Part shown: piece after piece, positions 43,751 to 53,945 of the stretch
Layout: each line of letters begins with the position of its first letter
Position numbering within the stretch: the stretch's first letter is position 1
Source of the DNA: Symbiodinium natans
Lineage: Eukaryota > Sar > Dinophyceae > Suessiales > Symbiodiniaceae
NCBI GenBank assembly: GCA_905221605.1
Contig: CAJNDS010002184.1
Coordinates: forward strand, 22,501-84,500
Direction of reading: 5' to 3'
DNA: 62,000 nt
Notes under the pieces: model-generated
What the model was told of the DNA's origin: nothing
Databases searched by the model: none
Seen by the model: the letters and a program-made list of their open reading frames with translations, nothing else
Made by a program: the position numbers and the translations under genes

Positions 43751-44660
43751 AACCCCTCAACGAACCTGCAGGTTGTTGAAGATGTCTCCACCCGGCGCAA
43801 AGGCGCGACCCGGCATGAAGAGGGCAACGTCCTCGGCTTCAGGTTTTAGTTCAGGTGCTTCAAGGACTGTAGGGACTTTAGGGACTGTAAAGATGTTAAG
43901 GTTTTATGGTTTCTTTTGGGTTATTCAGGTTGGGTGGAGGGGAGAACAGAACCGTAAGAAGAAGGGATATTTAGGGTTCCGGGTTCAGGGCGTAGGGTTC
44001 AGGGCTTAGGGTTTAGGGGAACGAAAGAAGTAAGCCCCCGAAGCGAAAGTGCAAACGGATGTCGATGTTGCTGTCATTCGCACCGGCAACACTGGAAGCG
44101 GTGCTGGTTAGGGCAGTAGTGATGTCCGCCTGCGGCGGTTCAAGCGATTCCAAAGAAGGTTCAGGGTTTAGGGTTTGGGGTTTAGGGTTTACGGTTTGGG
44201 CTGCAGGAATTGGGAGATCAACTTGGGTGCATCTCACACAGTGCTGGCTTTGAGCGGAAGAACTGTGCCCGAGTCATATATGTCAGGGACATGGGGCGCC
44301 CCTTCAGAATTTGAGCAATATTGAGGATTCACAAACAGACCTGAGACCCTACGCTCCATTTCGTCCCACTCAAGACGCTCAGGATGTGGCTTTGAGGGTT
44401 GCCGCTTGCCCAGATGATCCTCACGCCCGAAGCCCCTAAACTTCTGAATTGGGAAACCCCGAAAACCCTGATCTCCCAGAAATCAGAATTAAAAACCATC
44501 TCGGTTAAAGCCTTTCCAAGCCCAGAGAAGTCAAACGCCCCTACAAAACCTTTAGCCGCGACGTCCCTAATCCTTTAGCTCTTCCCGGCCCTGCCAGGTA
44601 CTTCGGCTGCCGCAGCACTTTCATGACCTGTACATTGGTCACCTGGGTACTCTGTGCTGC

Positions 44661-44951
44661 TCAGGTCTCATCGGGCGCCTCTACAAACAAAGTCAGCAGA
44701 AAACGCCAATGCACGGCAATGTGAAGACGCGACGGACATGACGCATTCACCGCAGTCCTACGAGGCACCAGGCCAAGGCGCAACAACCCAGCCAACCCCC
44801 CTGAGCTGCTTGTGCCTCCATAAAGCCTGAGTCGGAACCAGAACCTCAGGACACTTCTCTGTAAGGGCAGGCCACGATGCAGCTGATCACCAGAGTGGAC
44901 TCCGAACTCGGATTCGACGTCGTGGGTGCGCTGGGGCTCGTGTCGAGCCAT
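44661..44951 (-). CDS. Candidate first exon(s) of a minus-strand gene
   Basis: ATG in context CTCAAAATGGCT. The frame reads MARHEPQRTHDVESEFGVHS, GDQLHRGLPLQ with strong codon bias, and a GTGATC donor is available after about codon 20. Downstream parts of the same stretch are coding-like in other frames (DSGFMEAQAAQGGWLGCC; CVMSVASSHCRALAFSADF), implying introns. Unknown product. Confidence 0.42.
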   Translation of the reverse strand: MARHEPQRTHDVESEFGVHSGDQLHRGLPLQRSVLRFWFRLRLYGGTSSSGGLAGLLRLGLVPRRTAVNASCPSRLHIAVHWRFLLTLFVEAPDET

Positions 44952-45179
44952 TTTGAGCCTTCGCTGTGGCTTTCTTGGAGGTTCGTGGCTACTTTCTCAA
45001 AATCTTCAAAATTGGGAGGGGGGGAAAGAGGGTTCTAACCACACATGTAACAAATTTAGGAATCATGGTGTTTCAACAAAACCTATCGATATTGAATCGC
45101 GAAGCATGTCATTTCTACATATTGTTACACTACTCACGTGTTTTTGAAAATCTGATATTCCAGAACACCAGTTCAGCTA

Positions 45180-45465
45180 CATCCTATCTCCCAAGAAGCA
45201 AAATCCGAAATCTCATGTGTGTATCGCACCCATCTCCCCCGATAAACCAAAACCAGAACAGGAGTTACTTAGCTTATGTTTTCTCTAAGATAGTGTGTTG
45301 GGATGTCAAACATCTTCCCACGGATAAGCAAAACCTGAATTCGGAGTTGTTTTGCTTATGCTTTCTGTACTATGACTATGTTGTGTTTGGACGTCAACCA
45401 TCTCGCCCCCGACAAGCAAATCCTGGTATCTCGCATAGTTTGCCTCTGCTGTGCTTCATATGATA
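45180..45465 (+). repeat. Diverged tandem repeat, about 80 bp, three units
   Basis: Each unit has 'catctyccccgayaagcaaaa.cc' then 'gttacttagcttatgttttct'-like sequence. The 165-codon plus ORF over it is probably fortuitous. Confidence 0.7.
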
Positions 45466-45624
45466 AACGGGTGTAATTAATTCAACTACTTTCACAAGGT
45501 AAGTAACATACATACATTTTTCATGTACTTGGCTAGGGAAATTGTTAAATGCGTTAACTAACTAACCTAATCAAGCGTAGTTTTCGGGATTCAGGGCCCA
45601 AGGCTTCACAAGCAGGGGGGCTGG

Positions 45625-45870
45625 GGGGTTGCAGCCCCCACCCCCACCCCCCCCATATTTGCAAACACCATGCCGGCATGGTGGGTTTCAAAAAAGACTC
45701 ATATGCTTTGAAGCAAGCTTGCGTGGCTAAGAAAAAGGTGCGGGTTGGGAGGAAACGGTGGGGAGGGGAGCGCAGCCTCCCCTCTTATTTGTAAACACAA
45801 TGCTCGCATGATGGGTTTCAAAAACAACATATGCTTTGAAACAAGCTTGCGTGGCTGAAAAAACGGGGCT
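45625..45870. repeat. Tandem repeat, about 126 bp, two units
   Basis: Units share 'tttgyaaacacmatgc', 'catgrtgggtttcaaaaa', 'catatgctttgaarcaagct' and 'tgcgtggct'. A third, partial relative lies at 49405-49510. Confidence 0.8.
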
Positions 45871-46139
45871 AACCGTTGGATTATTATTAATGGCTAGGTG
45901 GATCGAGTTCTGAACATTTTGTCCGTGCTGAATCATGCATGACGACTGCTAGATATGCGTAGATGGCTGCTAGGCTAATAAATTGGTGTAGTGGTTAACA
46001 AATTTGTCAAAAGCTCTGTCATTGTTACGAGTGAGGGGTACAGCGCTATTGTTGGTGTACTTTCAGGCTAAATGTAAAGCAATGTGTAGCCTTGCGCACG
46101 CAGTCTCATATTATGTTGTTTTGCTGGGCTCGTTTCATA

Positions 46140-46198
46140 ATGTATGTCTGTGTGTGCGTGTGTCTGTCTGTCTGTCTGTCGGTCTGTCTCTCTGTAGA

Positions 46199-46243
<45 letters not shown>

Positions 46244-46400
46244 GTCTCTCTGTCTCCCTGTCTCTCTTTCTCTCTGTCTCTCTGTCTCTCTTCTTGTCTG
46301 TCTGTCTCTCTTTCTCTCTGTCTCTCTGTCTCTCTGTCTCTCTGTCTCTGTCTGTCTGTGTCTTTGCGTGTGTGTCTGCGCGCATAGCGTATGTGCGTGT
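46140..46400 (+). repeat. (CT)n/(GTCT)n microsatellite
   Basis: Mixed TCTG, CTCT and TGTG repeats continuing weakly to about 46530. Long LSLSLS and RERDRET ORFs are artefacts. Confidence 0.97.
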
Positions 46401-46544
46401 GGGTCTCTGTGAGTCTGTGCGCTCGTGTCTGTGTGTGACTGCCTGTCCATGTGGGACTGTGTGTCGGTGTGTGTGACTGTGCGTGACTGTGTGTGACTGT
46501 GTGTCCGTGTCTCCGTGCCTGTGTAGACCTTAGGATCCCCTTAG

Positions 46545-46740
46545 CCCGTGCGCCTGCCGCAGCCTGCGGCGTGTCAGCAGGGCTGACACGGCGCGCTCAA
46601 CACGCGCGCCGTGCCACCCCTTCTTTTCCAACCTGAGGGGTAGGGGATCAAAAAACATTTATTTGGGATCAAAAAATGATTTATTTATAGGCGGATCTTG
46701 ATCCTAAATAATTTTTTTTTTGATCCGCATCCCCAAGCTT
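46545..46740. repeat. Cluster of hairpins and an AT-rich inverted repeat
   Basis: 'gccgcagcctgcggc', 'gtgtcagcagggctgacac' and 'ggcgcgctcaacacgcgcgcc' are consecutive short palindromes. 'ggggatcaaaaaacatttat' near 46645 is inverted against 'taattttttttttgatcc' near 46708. Confidence 0.75.
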
Positions 46741-46889
46741 ATGGCTGTTTGGGTCACGCAAAGGAGACCTACGGGATTTGCCGAGGCACAAGACCCGAAC
46801 CCGCAGGCGGTCGGCGATCGGGTCGTAGCCAAAGCACCCCTCAGCCGTACAAGCTCTCTAAACACTGAGCCCATAACCGCATCAGTGAC

Positions 46890-47145
46890 CCTGTTTCTGC
46901 TGCTTCAGCAAGTATGCGTCGGGGACCCTTTTTTTGCTGTTTCAGCAAGTGAGTGGCCTTTCCCGGCTTCTTGGGCATCTTGTCTCCTTTTGTCTTCCCT
47001 TGTCTCCCTGCATGTGGGTGGCCTTTGCCGGGTTCCTGGGCGTCTTGTCTCCTTTTGTCTCCCTTCATGTGGGTGGGCTTTGCCGGGTTCCTGGGTTTCT
47101 TGGCCCCCTTTGTCTCCCTGTGTCTCCTGCATGTGGGTGGCCGCC
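46890..47145 (+). repeat. Minisatellite, about 60 bp units
   Basis: Three to four units with 'cttgtctccttttgtct' and 'tgcatgtgggtggcctttgc'. Explains the 190-codon plus ORF. Preceded by two 'gctgyttcagcaagt' units that recur inverted at 47318-47490. Confidence 0.85.
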
Positions 47146-47317
47146 TTGGTGGCCACCAAACTTGAGGTATCCCAACCGGCTCTCGTCTTAGAATTGCCCA
47201 AGCCCAGAGTGCTTCCAGACGATCCCTGCCCCAGAGTAGGATGGCCCACAGAATCCAAACCTGTAGGCTGGGGAATGTTCGAAGTTAACTAATTTATGTT
47301 GTTTGACACTTATTTGT

Positions 47318-47490
47318 TGAAACAACAGAAACAGGGACCCCGACGCTTAACTGCTGAAAGAGGAAAAACGACACCAACACCTACTTTCCTGAAATAGCAG
47401 AAGCAGGGGCAGCCACGCTTATTTGATGAAACAATTTTTCCAGGACCCCGAGGCTTACTTCTCAACGCCCGCGCTTCCTTGCCGAAACAG
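47318..47490 (-). repeat. Inverted copies of a 'TTTCAGCAAATAAGCGTCGGGG' type repeat
   Basis: Four to five units of about 36-50 bp on the minus strand matching the two plus-strand units at 46890-46950. Confidence 0.7.
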
Positions 47491-47504
47491 CTGATATAGG
47501 AGGA

Positions 47505-47514
47505 GGGAAAGAGG

Positions 47515-47573
<59 letters not shown>

Positions 47574-47582
47574 CAAACACAC

Positions 47583-47628
<46 letters not shown>

Positions 47629-47844
47629 AGAGAGAGAACAGAGAGAGAGAAGAGAAAAGAGAGAGAAATTTTCCCGGCTTCTTGGGCATCTTGTCTCCTT
47701 TTGTCTTCCCTTGTCTCCCTGCAGAGAGAAAGATAAGAGAAAGAGAGAGAGAGAGAGAGAGATAGATAGAGAGAAAGATAAGAAAGAGAAAGATAAGAGA
47801 GAGAGAGAGAGAGATAGATAGAGAGAAAGATAAGAAAGAGAAAG

Positions 47845-47915
<71 letters not shown>
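47505..47915 (+). repeat. (GA)n microsatellite with embedded copy of the nearby minisatellite
   Basis: GA tracts interrupted at about 47669-47722 by roughly 53 bases identical to 46962-47014 ('cccggcttcttgggcatctt', 'gtctccttttgtcttccctt', 'gtctccctgca'). Confidence 0.93.
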
Positions 47916-48130
47916 CAATGAACAAGGGAACGAAGTACACCATAAACCCCTTCATGAACAGGCCTGTGGTAAAGGTTAACCCATCATGAGGCAGTAGTTG
48001 TAGTATTATTAAGATGTGAATTAGAGAATGAATTACAATGAACGAAGTGAAGCGTGAATTCATGAACGAAATTCACATCCAGGAAAAGACCCTATCATAT
48101 AGTTCTTGAGTCCTTTCTAATAGAGTTCAC

Positions 48131-48254
48131 GTACCACCTATCTTGCCCTTGTAGTGTTCACCCCTGAGCTTGTGCATGTACGAAGAGAACGTACGTACCA
48201 CCTATCTTGCCCTTGTAGTGTTCACCCCTGAGCTTGTGGATGTACGAAGAGAAC
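48131..48254 (+). repeat. Direct repeat, 60 bp, period 64
   Basis: 'gtaccacctatcttgccctt' to 'tgtacgaagagaac' occurs twice with one mismatch. Confidence 0.95.
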
Positions 48255-48404
48255 ACAATTTAATATGAATTGCAAACTTGTGCGCGAATTCATTATTAAA
48301 TGTGTGAACGCAGTGTGAGCACGAACCGCCATGTGTCCACCATTGAGCCCTTAACCGTACGGTAACTCCATTAACAGACCCTTTAAGTCAATAGGATTCA
48401 CCTC

Positions 48405-48536
48405 TCAGAGAACTATAAAGGCCTCAGCCTCCTCGTCGCGCTCATCATCACTTTCCGGAACAGGACACTGCAAGGAGTCCTCGAACTCCTTGCAGGGGAA
48501 AGCCACGGCCAAACACTCACCTACAAGGCGCCTAGT
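48405..48536 (-). CDS. CKEFE-type exon, paralogue 2
   Basis: Minus frame: TRRLVGECLAVAFPCKEFED, SLQCPVPESDDERDEEAEAF, IVL, stop. Homologous to 5832-6023. Upstream codons PGAEDRP are open but not conserved. Acidic C-terminus. Family not recognised. Confidence 0.5.
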   Translation of the reverse strand, partial: TRRLVGECLAVAFPCKEFEDSLQCPVPESDDERDEEAEAFIVL

Positions 48537-49404
48537 GGGTCGATCTTCAGCCCCGGGAACTGTCCTGGCGGCCACACTCGATCTGACGCTAAGAAGTTCG
48601 GCTCGCTCGGCAACTAGGCAAACATGGCAGTTTCTCAGGGCGAACCATACGCATACTCAAGCAATACAGCACAAAAGCGTCTGTCTGAACGTTTTGCTCA
48701 TGCAAATGAACTGCATTTCGCAGCAAAATATGTCAAGCGGACCTCTTGGGGGGTCACTTCACTTGTACTATGGACCGTTGTGCTGGCCATATGTGGGGGT
48801 TGAGGGGCTCGAGTGGGCTGCAGTGCCCGTCCCACTTGAGCCTTCAGAAATTTCTACATGGGCTGTCACCTTTATGCGTTTCCCAGAAACATCCTTTGGG
48901 TTGAGGAGAATGTGAGTGTGTGTGTATATATATATATTCTGTCTATGTGTCTTTATAGATGTATATACATGTTTTCATGCAGTTACGCATACAAACACAC
49001 ATATATCCGCCGAGCCCCCATCCCACCCCCTCCCCCGCAACACCCCGCCCCCCATCCCGCCCCCCCCCCCCACCCCCCCTCCCAAAATCTTGTTTGGGTC
49101 GTTTGGAACCGAATTTGACCAAGTCGCAAAAAACTGCCCCTAGCCCCTACACCCCGCGCAAGGGCATTCGCGGTTTTGCTTTTTGGTGTTTCATGGGCAT
49201 GAAGCAGTTCCCACACGTAAAATGAGCGGGTTTAGGAGGATTTTGGATGGCCTGGGGGAGGCCGCTGATGCTCATGATGCTCCCTTTCCTGGGTCCCAAA
49301 AGGCTTCCCAGGCAAGAAAACACGTGTTTACAGGGTTTTTTAGAAGTTTTCGAAGGCCAAACGCATGTTTAGTATGTTTTTAGGGCTCCCAACCAACCCA
49401 GCTT

Positions 49405-49510
49405 AGAACAAGCTTGCGACGCTCAAAACGCAGGGGGCGCAGCCCTGCCCCCCCCCTCCCCCCCCCGCCATTTGCAAACGCAGCGCTGGCACGATGGGTT
49501 TCAAAATTTG
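49405..49510. repeat. Partial copy of the 45625-45870 repeat
   Basis: 'agaacaagcttgcg', 'gggcgcagcc', C-run, 'atttgcaaacgcagcgctgg', 'acgatgggtttcaaaat'. It lies just downstream of the stop of the ORF at 49501-49794. Confidence 0.75.
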
Positions 49511-49794
49511 TGGATGGCAGCCTGAACAGCGAGATGCTTTTCGCCGCCGGCCTCCAAAATAGCAGAAAGCTTCGGGGAATACTGAGAGGGGCTCCGTGTG
49601 TACTCAGAGGCCTTGCTGATGCTTCTTACTACAATCTGATCCGCAGTCCTGGACTTTCCTCCGCGTCGCCTGGGCGCAGCGAACCTGGGTGTACACTCGG
49701 AAGCCTGAGCCGCGAGGCTCAGGTGCTCCAAGGCGTTCGGACTGGTGCGCCAAAGAGGGATGCTCTTTGCGCCTATTTCCAGCATGTCCCACAT
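49501..49794 (-). CDS. 97-codon complete ORF, unknown protein
   Basis: Starts at ATG (an in-frame TAG lies two codons upstream) and ends TGA. Reads MWDMLEIGAKSIPLWRTSPN, ALEHLSLAAQASECTPRFAA, PRRRGGKSRTADQIVVRSIS, KASEYTRSPSQYSPKLSAIL, EAGGEKHLAVQAAIHKF. Natural composition, basic centre. The first two thirds could contain a splice site, but none is needed. Family not recognised. Head-to-head with the plus ORF beginning 59 bp away. Confidence 0.5.
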   Translation of the reverse strand: MWDMLEIGAKSIPLWRTSPNALEHLSLAAQASECTPRFAAPRRRGGKSRTADQIVVRSISKASEYTRSPSQYSPKLSAILEAGGEKHLAVQAAIHKF

Positions 49795-49852
49795 TAGCTA
49801 TCAGCTATCAAGAATGCGAAACATCCTCTTCTCAGGTTGAGGACGTTCTAAG

Positions 49853-50206
49853 GTGCGCAGAAGGCTTCGCCGGGCTGGGGACTGGCTTTGGTGGGGTGAG
49901 TTGTTTGTTGTGAGACGGAGTGGTGCTGGTGCGGTTGCCGGGGGGTGTGTTGGGGTTGATCGGGACTTCGGCAAGCTCTTTCAAGCCACAGAGGCAGAGG
50001 CCAGGACGAATAGCTTGCGCAGCGCAGAACCAAGCGCCAAAATGTATTTCTGGCTCCGGAAAAATCCTTCTAGCTACCGCTCTCGAAAAAAGGCTACTAA
50101 TAGAGACCAAATCACGTCTCATGGGTCAGATATGCCCAACATGATTGCTCGAGGCCTTGCAAACATGAAATCGGTTCACTCAGTTCATTCTAACATTTTT
50201 TTATAA
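49853..50206 (+). CDS. Candidate plus-strand ORF, unknown
   Basis: The 3' two thirds are protein-like: DRDFGKLFQATEAEARTNSL, RSAEPSAKMYFWLRKNPSSY, RSRKKATNRDQITSHGSDMP, NMIARGLANMKS. The 5' part (RRLRRAGDWLWWGELF) is doubtful. A minus frame (RSQKYILALGSALRKLF) is a rival. Confidence 0.33.
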   Translation: MRRRLRRAGDWLWWGELFVVRRSGAGAVAGGCVGVDRDFGKLFQATEAEARTNSLRSAEPSAKMYFWLRKNPSSYRSRKKATNRDQITSHGSDMPNMIARGLANMKSVHSVHSNIFL

Positions 50207-50219
50207 TGCAGTCAAACTA

Positions 50220-50630
50220 ACAAATCAAATAGATTACTGAAAGTACATTTGCGACTGGAAGCAAGTCAAGCAATTTGATTCATGAAATGTAGTTTAACTC
50301 CAGCAATGACAGTACATTACATGACAGTACATTAATTGACTCAATGTACTTAAATTCACTAAATTACTTACATTAATTATTGTAATGAAGGTAAGTATTT
50401 CAACTATATATATAAGTATACATTCGAGTAAAATAACTATATATATATATATGTATATAGATATGTTAAGTACAAGTACTTAAATGCTTGGAATGCATTA
50501 AGTTCATTAAATTAAGCAAACTAAGAACACATGATGTAGTTAAATTCGATTCATGAAACAAGTTAGAACAATTTAAGTAAATGATTTGAATAAGTTCATG
50601 AAGCTCATTGAATGATTTCAATTACCTTAG
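50220..50630. other. AT-rich intergenic stretch
   Basis: 'attcatgaa', 'taagtacattaa' and TATATA repeats; no coding signal. Just downstream of the plus ORF at 49853. Confidence 0.7.
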
Positions 50631-50748
50631 ATCTGGGGCTGGGTCTGAAGAGCAGTCCTAAATCCGAAGCCCTAAACCCGAAACCTAAACCCTAAACCCT
50701 TGTTCCTAACTCCAAAAAAGCCTGAAAGCCTCACTCCATACACCCCAC

Positions 50749-50888
50749 CTCTCAAGGCCCTGCAAACGGCTCCAAGACAGAAGTGCGCTCCCAAGGGGCA
50801 GTTCTTTCGGCCCTGGGTCTGGCACAAGACGTAAGAGGCCTGGTGGCACCGCGTGGTGAAGGTGTCGGACATCTGCAGCATGTCCTTT
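50749..50888 (-). CDS. Minus-strand exon, unknown
   Basis: Acceptor AACCTCAG, donor GTGGGG. 46 full codons: KDMLQMSDTFTTRCHQASYV, LCQTQGRKNCPLGAHFCLGA, VCRALR. Six Cys, nearly all third positions G/C. A CCCTAAA array (50673-50700) follows about 50 bases into the intron. Unknown family. Confidence 0.6.
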
Positions 50889-51239
50889 CTGAGGTTTGTC
50901 TCGCCTTCTTGTGAACTTTCACGTGGTTTGGGGTTTCGGGGCCGCTGCTGGGCGCTTTCTTGCAGTTCCTTACTGCGCGTGACCTTCTGACCGTGTGACG
51001 AAGAACTGGCAACTTCACAGGGGATGGAAGTGCCTTAAGATCATACGGCCTCTGGGGGAAGGATTTGGGGGATCCCATGGTGTCTGGGGAGGGAGATGTT
51101 GGGGTAACAGGTGCTCTGATCAACTACAGCATTGGAATGGTTTTGCGCAGCAAACGCACGCATCTTCTGGGAGCCAGGATGTGGCAAAAGACATCAAGTG
51201 CACCAAGAAGAGGCTTGTCCCACCCCAAGCCCTACATGC

Positions 51240-51520
51240 CGCCCTAAACCCTAAACCCTAAACCCCAAACCCTAAACCCTAAACCCTAAACCCTAAATCT
51301 TAAACCCTTAACCCTAAACCCTAAACCCTAAACCCTATAAACCCTAAACCCTAAACCCTTAACTTTTAAACCCTAACCCCTAAACCCCTAAACCCCTAAA
51401 CCCCTAAACCCTACTAAACCCTACTAAACCCTACTAAACCCTACTAAACCCTACTAAACCCTACTAAACCCTACTAAACCCTACTAAACCCTAAACCCCT
51501 AAACCCCTAATACCCTAAAC
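51240..51520 (-). repeat. CCCTAAA array containing a (CCCTACTAAA)n decamer block
   Basis: CCCTAAA (51240-51400), then about eight CCCTACTAAA units (51410-51490), then CCCCTAAA. Confidence 0.97.
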
Positions 51521-51853
51521 CCTACACCCCTGAAAACCCGGGTCTCAGGGGGGTTTGGGCTCCGGCTGTGGATCCTGGGAGATGTACAGCAGCAACTTTG
51601 GCTGCAAGAAATACCTTGGCTTCAGAAGGCACCTCACGCCTAGCGTTCTCCGGTTTAGGGTTTAGGGTTTAGGGTTGCTGTTTTGGGTTGGGGAGCAACA
51701 GCCGCAAGCAACGCAGGGAGCTCGGCATAAACAGTATTGGTAGCCTCATCTCCTTACTTGACCCACCCATCCCGAAATCCTGGTTTCCACGATGCCCTGG
51801 TAGGTCGGATGGTGCGCTGAACACAAGCTTCCCTGTGCCGCCGAAACATCCGC

Positions 51854-52168
51854 TCAAGCTTTCCGGCGTGCAAGACTCTCTGCAAACTCAGCATTCAACC
51901 GCGCCCGAGCCCGCAAAAAAACACGTAGGGACCCTGGGTTGTACCCCCCGAAATGAATCCGAAACCCGAAAGGCACTACACCCCTAAACTGGGTCAACTC
52001 AGGTCCTTCTAAGCTTCGGGTTGAGGGGTTATTGGGGGAAGCCCCAAACTTCACCCCCTTCCCCCCCCAACCGGTGACAGGGGGCTGAGTCTTGGCCAAG
52101 GTGGTGATGCTCTTCTGGAGATTCTTGGACTGTGAGTTTTCGTCCTGGCTTACCCTAACACTCCTCAT
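51854..52168 (-). CDS. C-terminal coding region, one or two exons
   Basis: 5' part DENSQSKNLQKSITTLAKTQ, PPVTGWGGKG followed by a GTGAAG donor. 3' part RARARLNAEFAESLARRKA, stop. The intervening codons stay open but are less convincing, so an intron is likely. The overlapping plus ORF (51688-51987) is less consistent. Confidence 0.48.
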   Translation of the reverse strand: MRSVRVSQDENSQSKNLQKSITTLAKTQPPVTGWGGKGVKFGASPNNPSTRSLEGPELTQFRGVVPFGFRIHFGGYNPGSLRVFLRARARLNAEFAESLARRKA

Positions 52169-52434
52169 ACCCTGAACCCTCCGAATACCCTAGATCTTAA
52201 AACCCTGCCCAAACGGGGGCACTTGCGCTTGTGGGCCCTTGGGGCTTCGGGCTGTTGAGGGTTTAAGTCAGCTTCGGGGCACTGGCTGCTGCTGGAGTTT
52301 AGGGTTTAGGGGTTTAAGGGTTAGGGGTTTAAAGGGTCCGAAGCCCTAAAGCGGGATGTGGGGTATATGCTCGAGAGACTCGCTTGTGGGCGTGGGATTG
52401 TTCTGTTGTGGCTCAAAAAAGGGTTTCCAGGCAC

Positions 52435-52526
52435 TAAGCTTCTGAAGTCCTTCTTGGCCTGACCGCCGGAGCTGCTCTTGCTTTGGCCACCAGAGGCGCC
52501 GCCACCGAAGCAGCCTTTGGCGGCTC
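52435..52526 (-). CDS. Gly/Ser-rich exon, unknown
   Basis: Reads AKGCFGGGASGGQSKSSSGG, QAKKDFRSL, donor GTGCCT. Looks like a flexible linker exon. G/C third positions throughout. Confidence 0.48.
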
Positions 52527-52600
52527 AGGGCTTAAGGTTTGGGGTGTAGGGTGTAGGGTTTAGGGTGTAGGGTTTAGGGTGTAGGGTTTAGGGCCTAGGG
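52510..52600 (+). repeat. Alternating TTTAGGG/TGTAGGG array
   Basis: 'gggtgtagggttta' dimer repeated about four times, a 14-base higher-order unit. Confidence 0.9.
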
Positions 52601-52707
52601 CGCACAAAAAAATCAGCATGGCTGACTGCACCCGCGTTGTCTCAAAGCAAAGGATCTCAGTTTGGCCTGCACGAAGGAAAGGGCGATGACGCTCGTCTCA
52701 CATTGAC

Positions 52708-52797
52708 TTGCAAGCTTCGGAATTGCGGGTCTGCCGGCAATACTCTGGGGTCGAGTAGGCGTTGCGCTTGCTGAAAAGCTGTTCGGCCCGAGCATGG
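52708..52797 (-). CDS. Minus-strand exon, unknown
   Basis: Reads ARAEQLFSKRNAYSTPEYCR, QTRNSEAC, donor GTCAAT. Strong codon bias. A further coding-like stretch AKLRSFALRQRGCSQPC, stop, follows CGTGCAG at about 52660. Confidence 0.48.
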
Positions 52798-52959
52798 CAT
52801 GCCATCTCTCACAGACCCCATGCTATGCCTATACTCCCCTTTTGGAACCTTAAGAAAATAGTATTTTTGATATCCTCTTGGGTTTATGTAAACAAAAACA
52901 TAATTCCAAAGGGAGATATAGGCAGGAGGTGGTGCACAGTAACCAAGGCCTAATCATCG

Positions 52960-53290
52960 AAAACAACCATCGAAGAACTGTTCAACAGCCACTGTGCGCA
53001 CTTGTTTGGCGAAAGGCCCTCAGGATGTGTGGATCCGGAGAAGTCTCTCTCTCTCTCTCTCTCACTCTCTCTCTCTCTCTCTCCGAGAAAACTTGAACGC
53101 TTCGCATACCGTATTGGCAGCTGCGAAGTGAAGCGACGTTCTTCACATGAGCCTCCGCGGCATTCACAAAGAACTGCCAAGCTACGTCCCAAGTGACAGC
53201 ATGACATCGAACAGCGCGAAAAGAAGGAGCGAGAACTTCCGAGCTTCCACGAAGATTGCGCGCTACCCTCAAAAAAGTGGCCATATGGTC
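52960..53290 (-). CDS. Candidate minus-strand exons around a CT/GA microsatellite
   Basis: 53095-53250 reads SFRAVRCHAVTWDVAWQFFV, NAAEAHVKNVASLRSCQY before a GTATGC donor. After the (CT)n at 53043-53083, GLSPNKCAQWLLNSSSMVVF, DD, stop. Plus frames are also open, so strand is not certain. Confidence 0.33.
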
Positions 53291-53519
53291 ACTTGTCGAA
53301 AATCTGGTCTCTTTTGGGTTGCATATTTTTACGGTGGCCCCTGCACCCTAGACCCCAAGCCCCAAACCCTAAACCCTAAACCCGAAACCCCAAACCCGAA
53401 ACCCTAAACCCTAATATGTCTAGAAGCTGCTGGTGATGTCCAAGGCCCCTTGCCAGCCGCTCACGGAGGCGTGGAACGCACTGCTCCTTTGGGCCGAGAC
53501 ATTCCAACTCACTTGAAGA

Positions 53520-53725
53520 GGCTTAGGGTTCATAGGGTTTATAGGGTTTATAGGGTTTTCATAGGGTTTTCATAGGGTTTATAGGGTTTATAGGGTTTTC
53601 ATAGGGTTTATAGGGTTTATAGGGTTTTATAGGGTTTATAGGGTTTATAGGGTTTATAGGGTTTATAGGGTTTATAGGGTTTATAGGGTTCATAGGGTTT
53701 ATAGGGTTTATAGGGTTTAGAGAAT
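53520..53725 (+). repeat. (TTTATAGGG)n nonamer array
   Basis: About 22 units of GGGTTTATA or GGGTTTTCATA, parallel to the array at 29195. Confidence 0.97.
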
Positions 53726-53776
53726 CCAATGTTAACCTATAAATGCTGTATCCTGTGTTCGCAAGGTACCCCCATG

Positions 53777-53945
53777 AACAGATACAGGATTAAAGGAGCA
53801 AAGACCCGTGAAGATACAGCCAGACCAAGACAGTAGATTCATGCTTCCCGAAGGTGTAACAGTACTAGAAGATAGAGATGTGAACCTTAATGCTGTTTCC
53901 TTGCCTGTAGAGTTCATTCGTTCGCAACTTCAGATAAAAAACTAG
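53777..53945 (+). CDS. Open fragment, unknown, low GC3
   Basis: Reads GLKEQRPVKIQPDQDSRFML, PEGVTVLEDRDVNLNAVSLP, VEFIRSQLQIKN, stop. No ATG near the start. Many A/T third positions, unlike host exons. Possibly from an integrated element. Family not recognised. Confidence 0.33.

Noticed and set aside
44930-44965. Possible dinoflagellate spliced-leader relic ('gagccattttgagcc')
   Set aside because: Matches only the central AGCCATTTTG-like core; the flanks differ, and on the minus strand it is simply the start context of an ORF.
46720-47292. 190-codon plus ORF
   Set aside because: Consists largely of the minisatellite at 46890-47145; repeats translate differently in each frame.
47310-48063. 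202-codon SLSLSL ORFs
   Set aside because: GA microsatellite artefacts.
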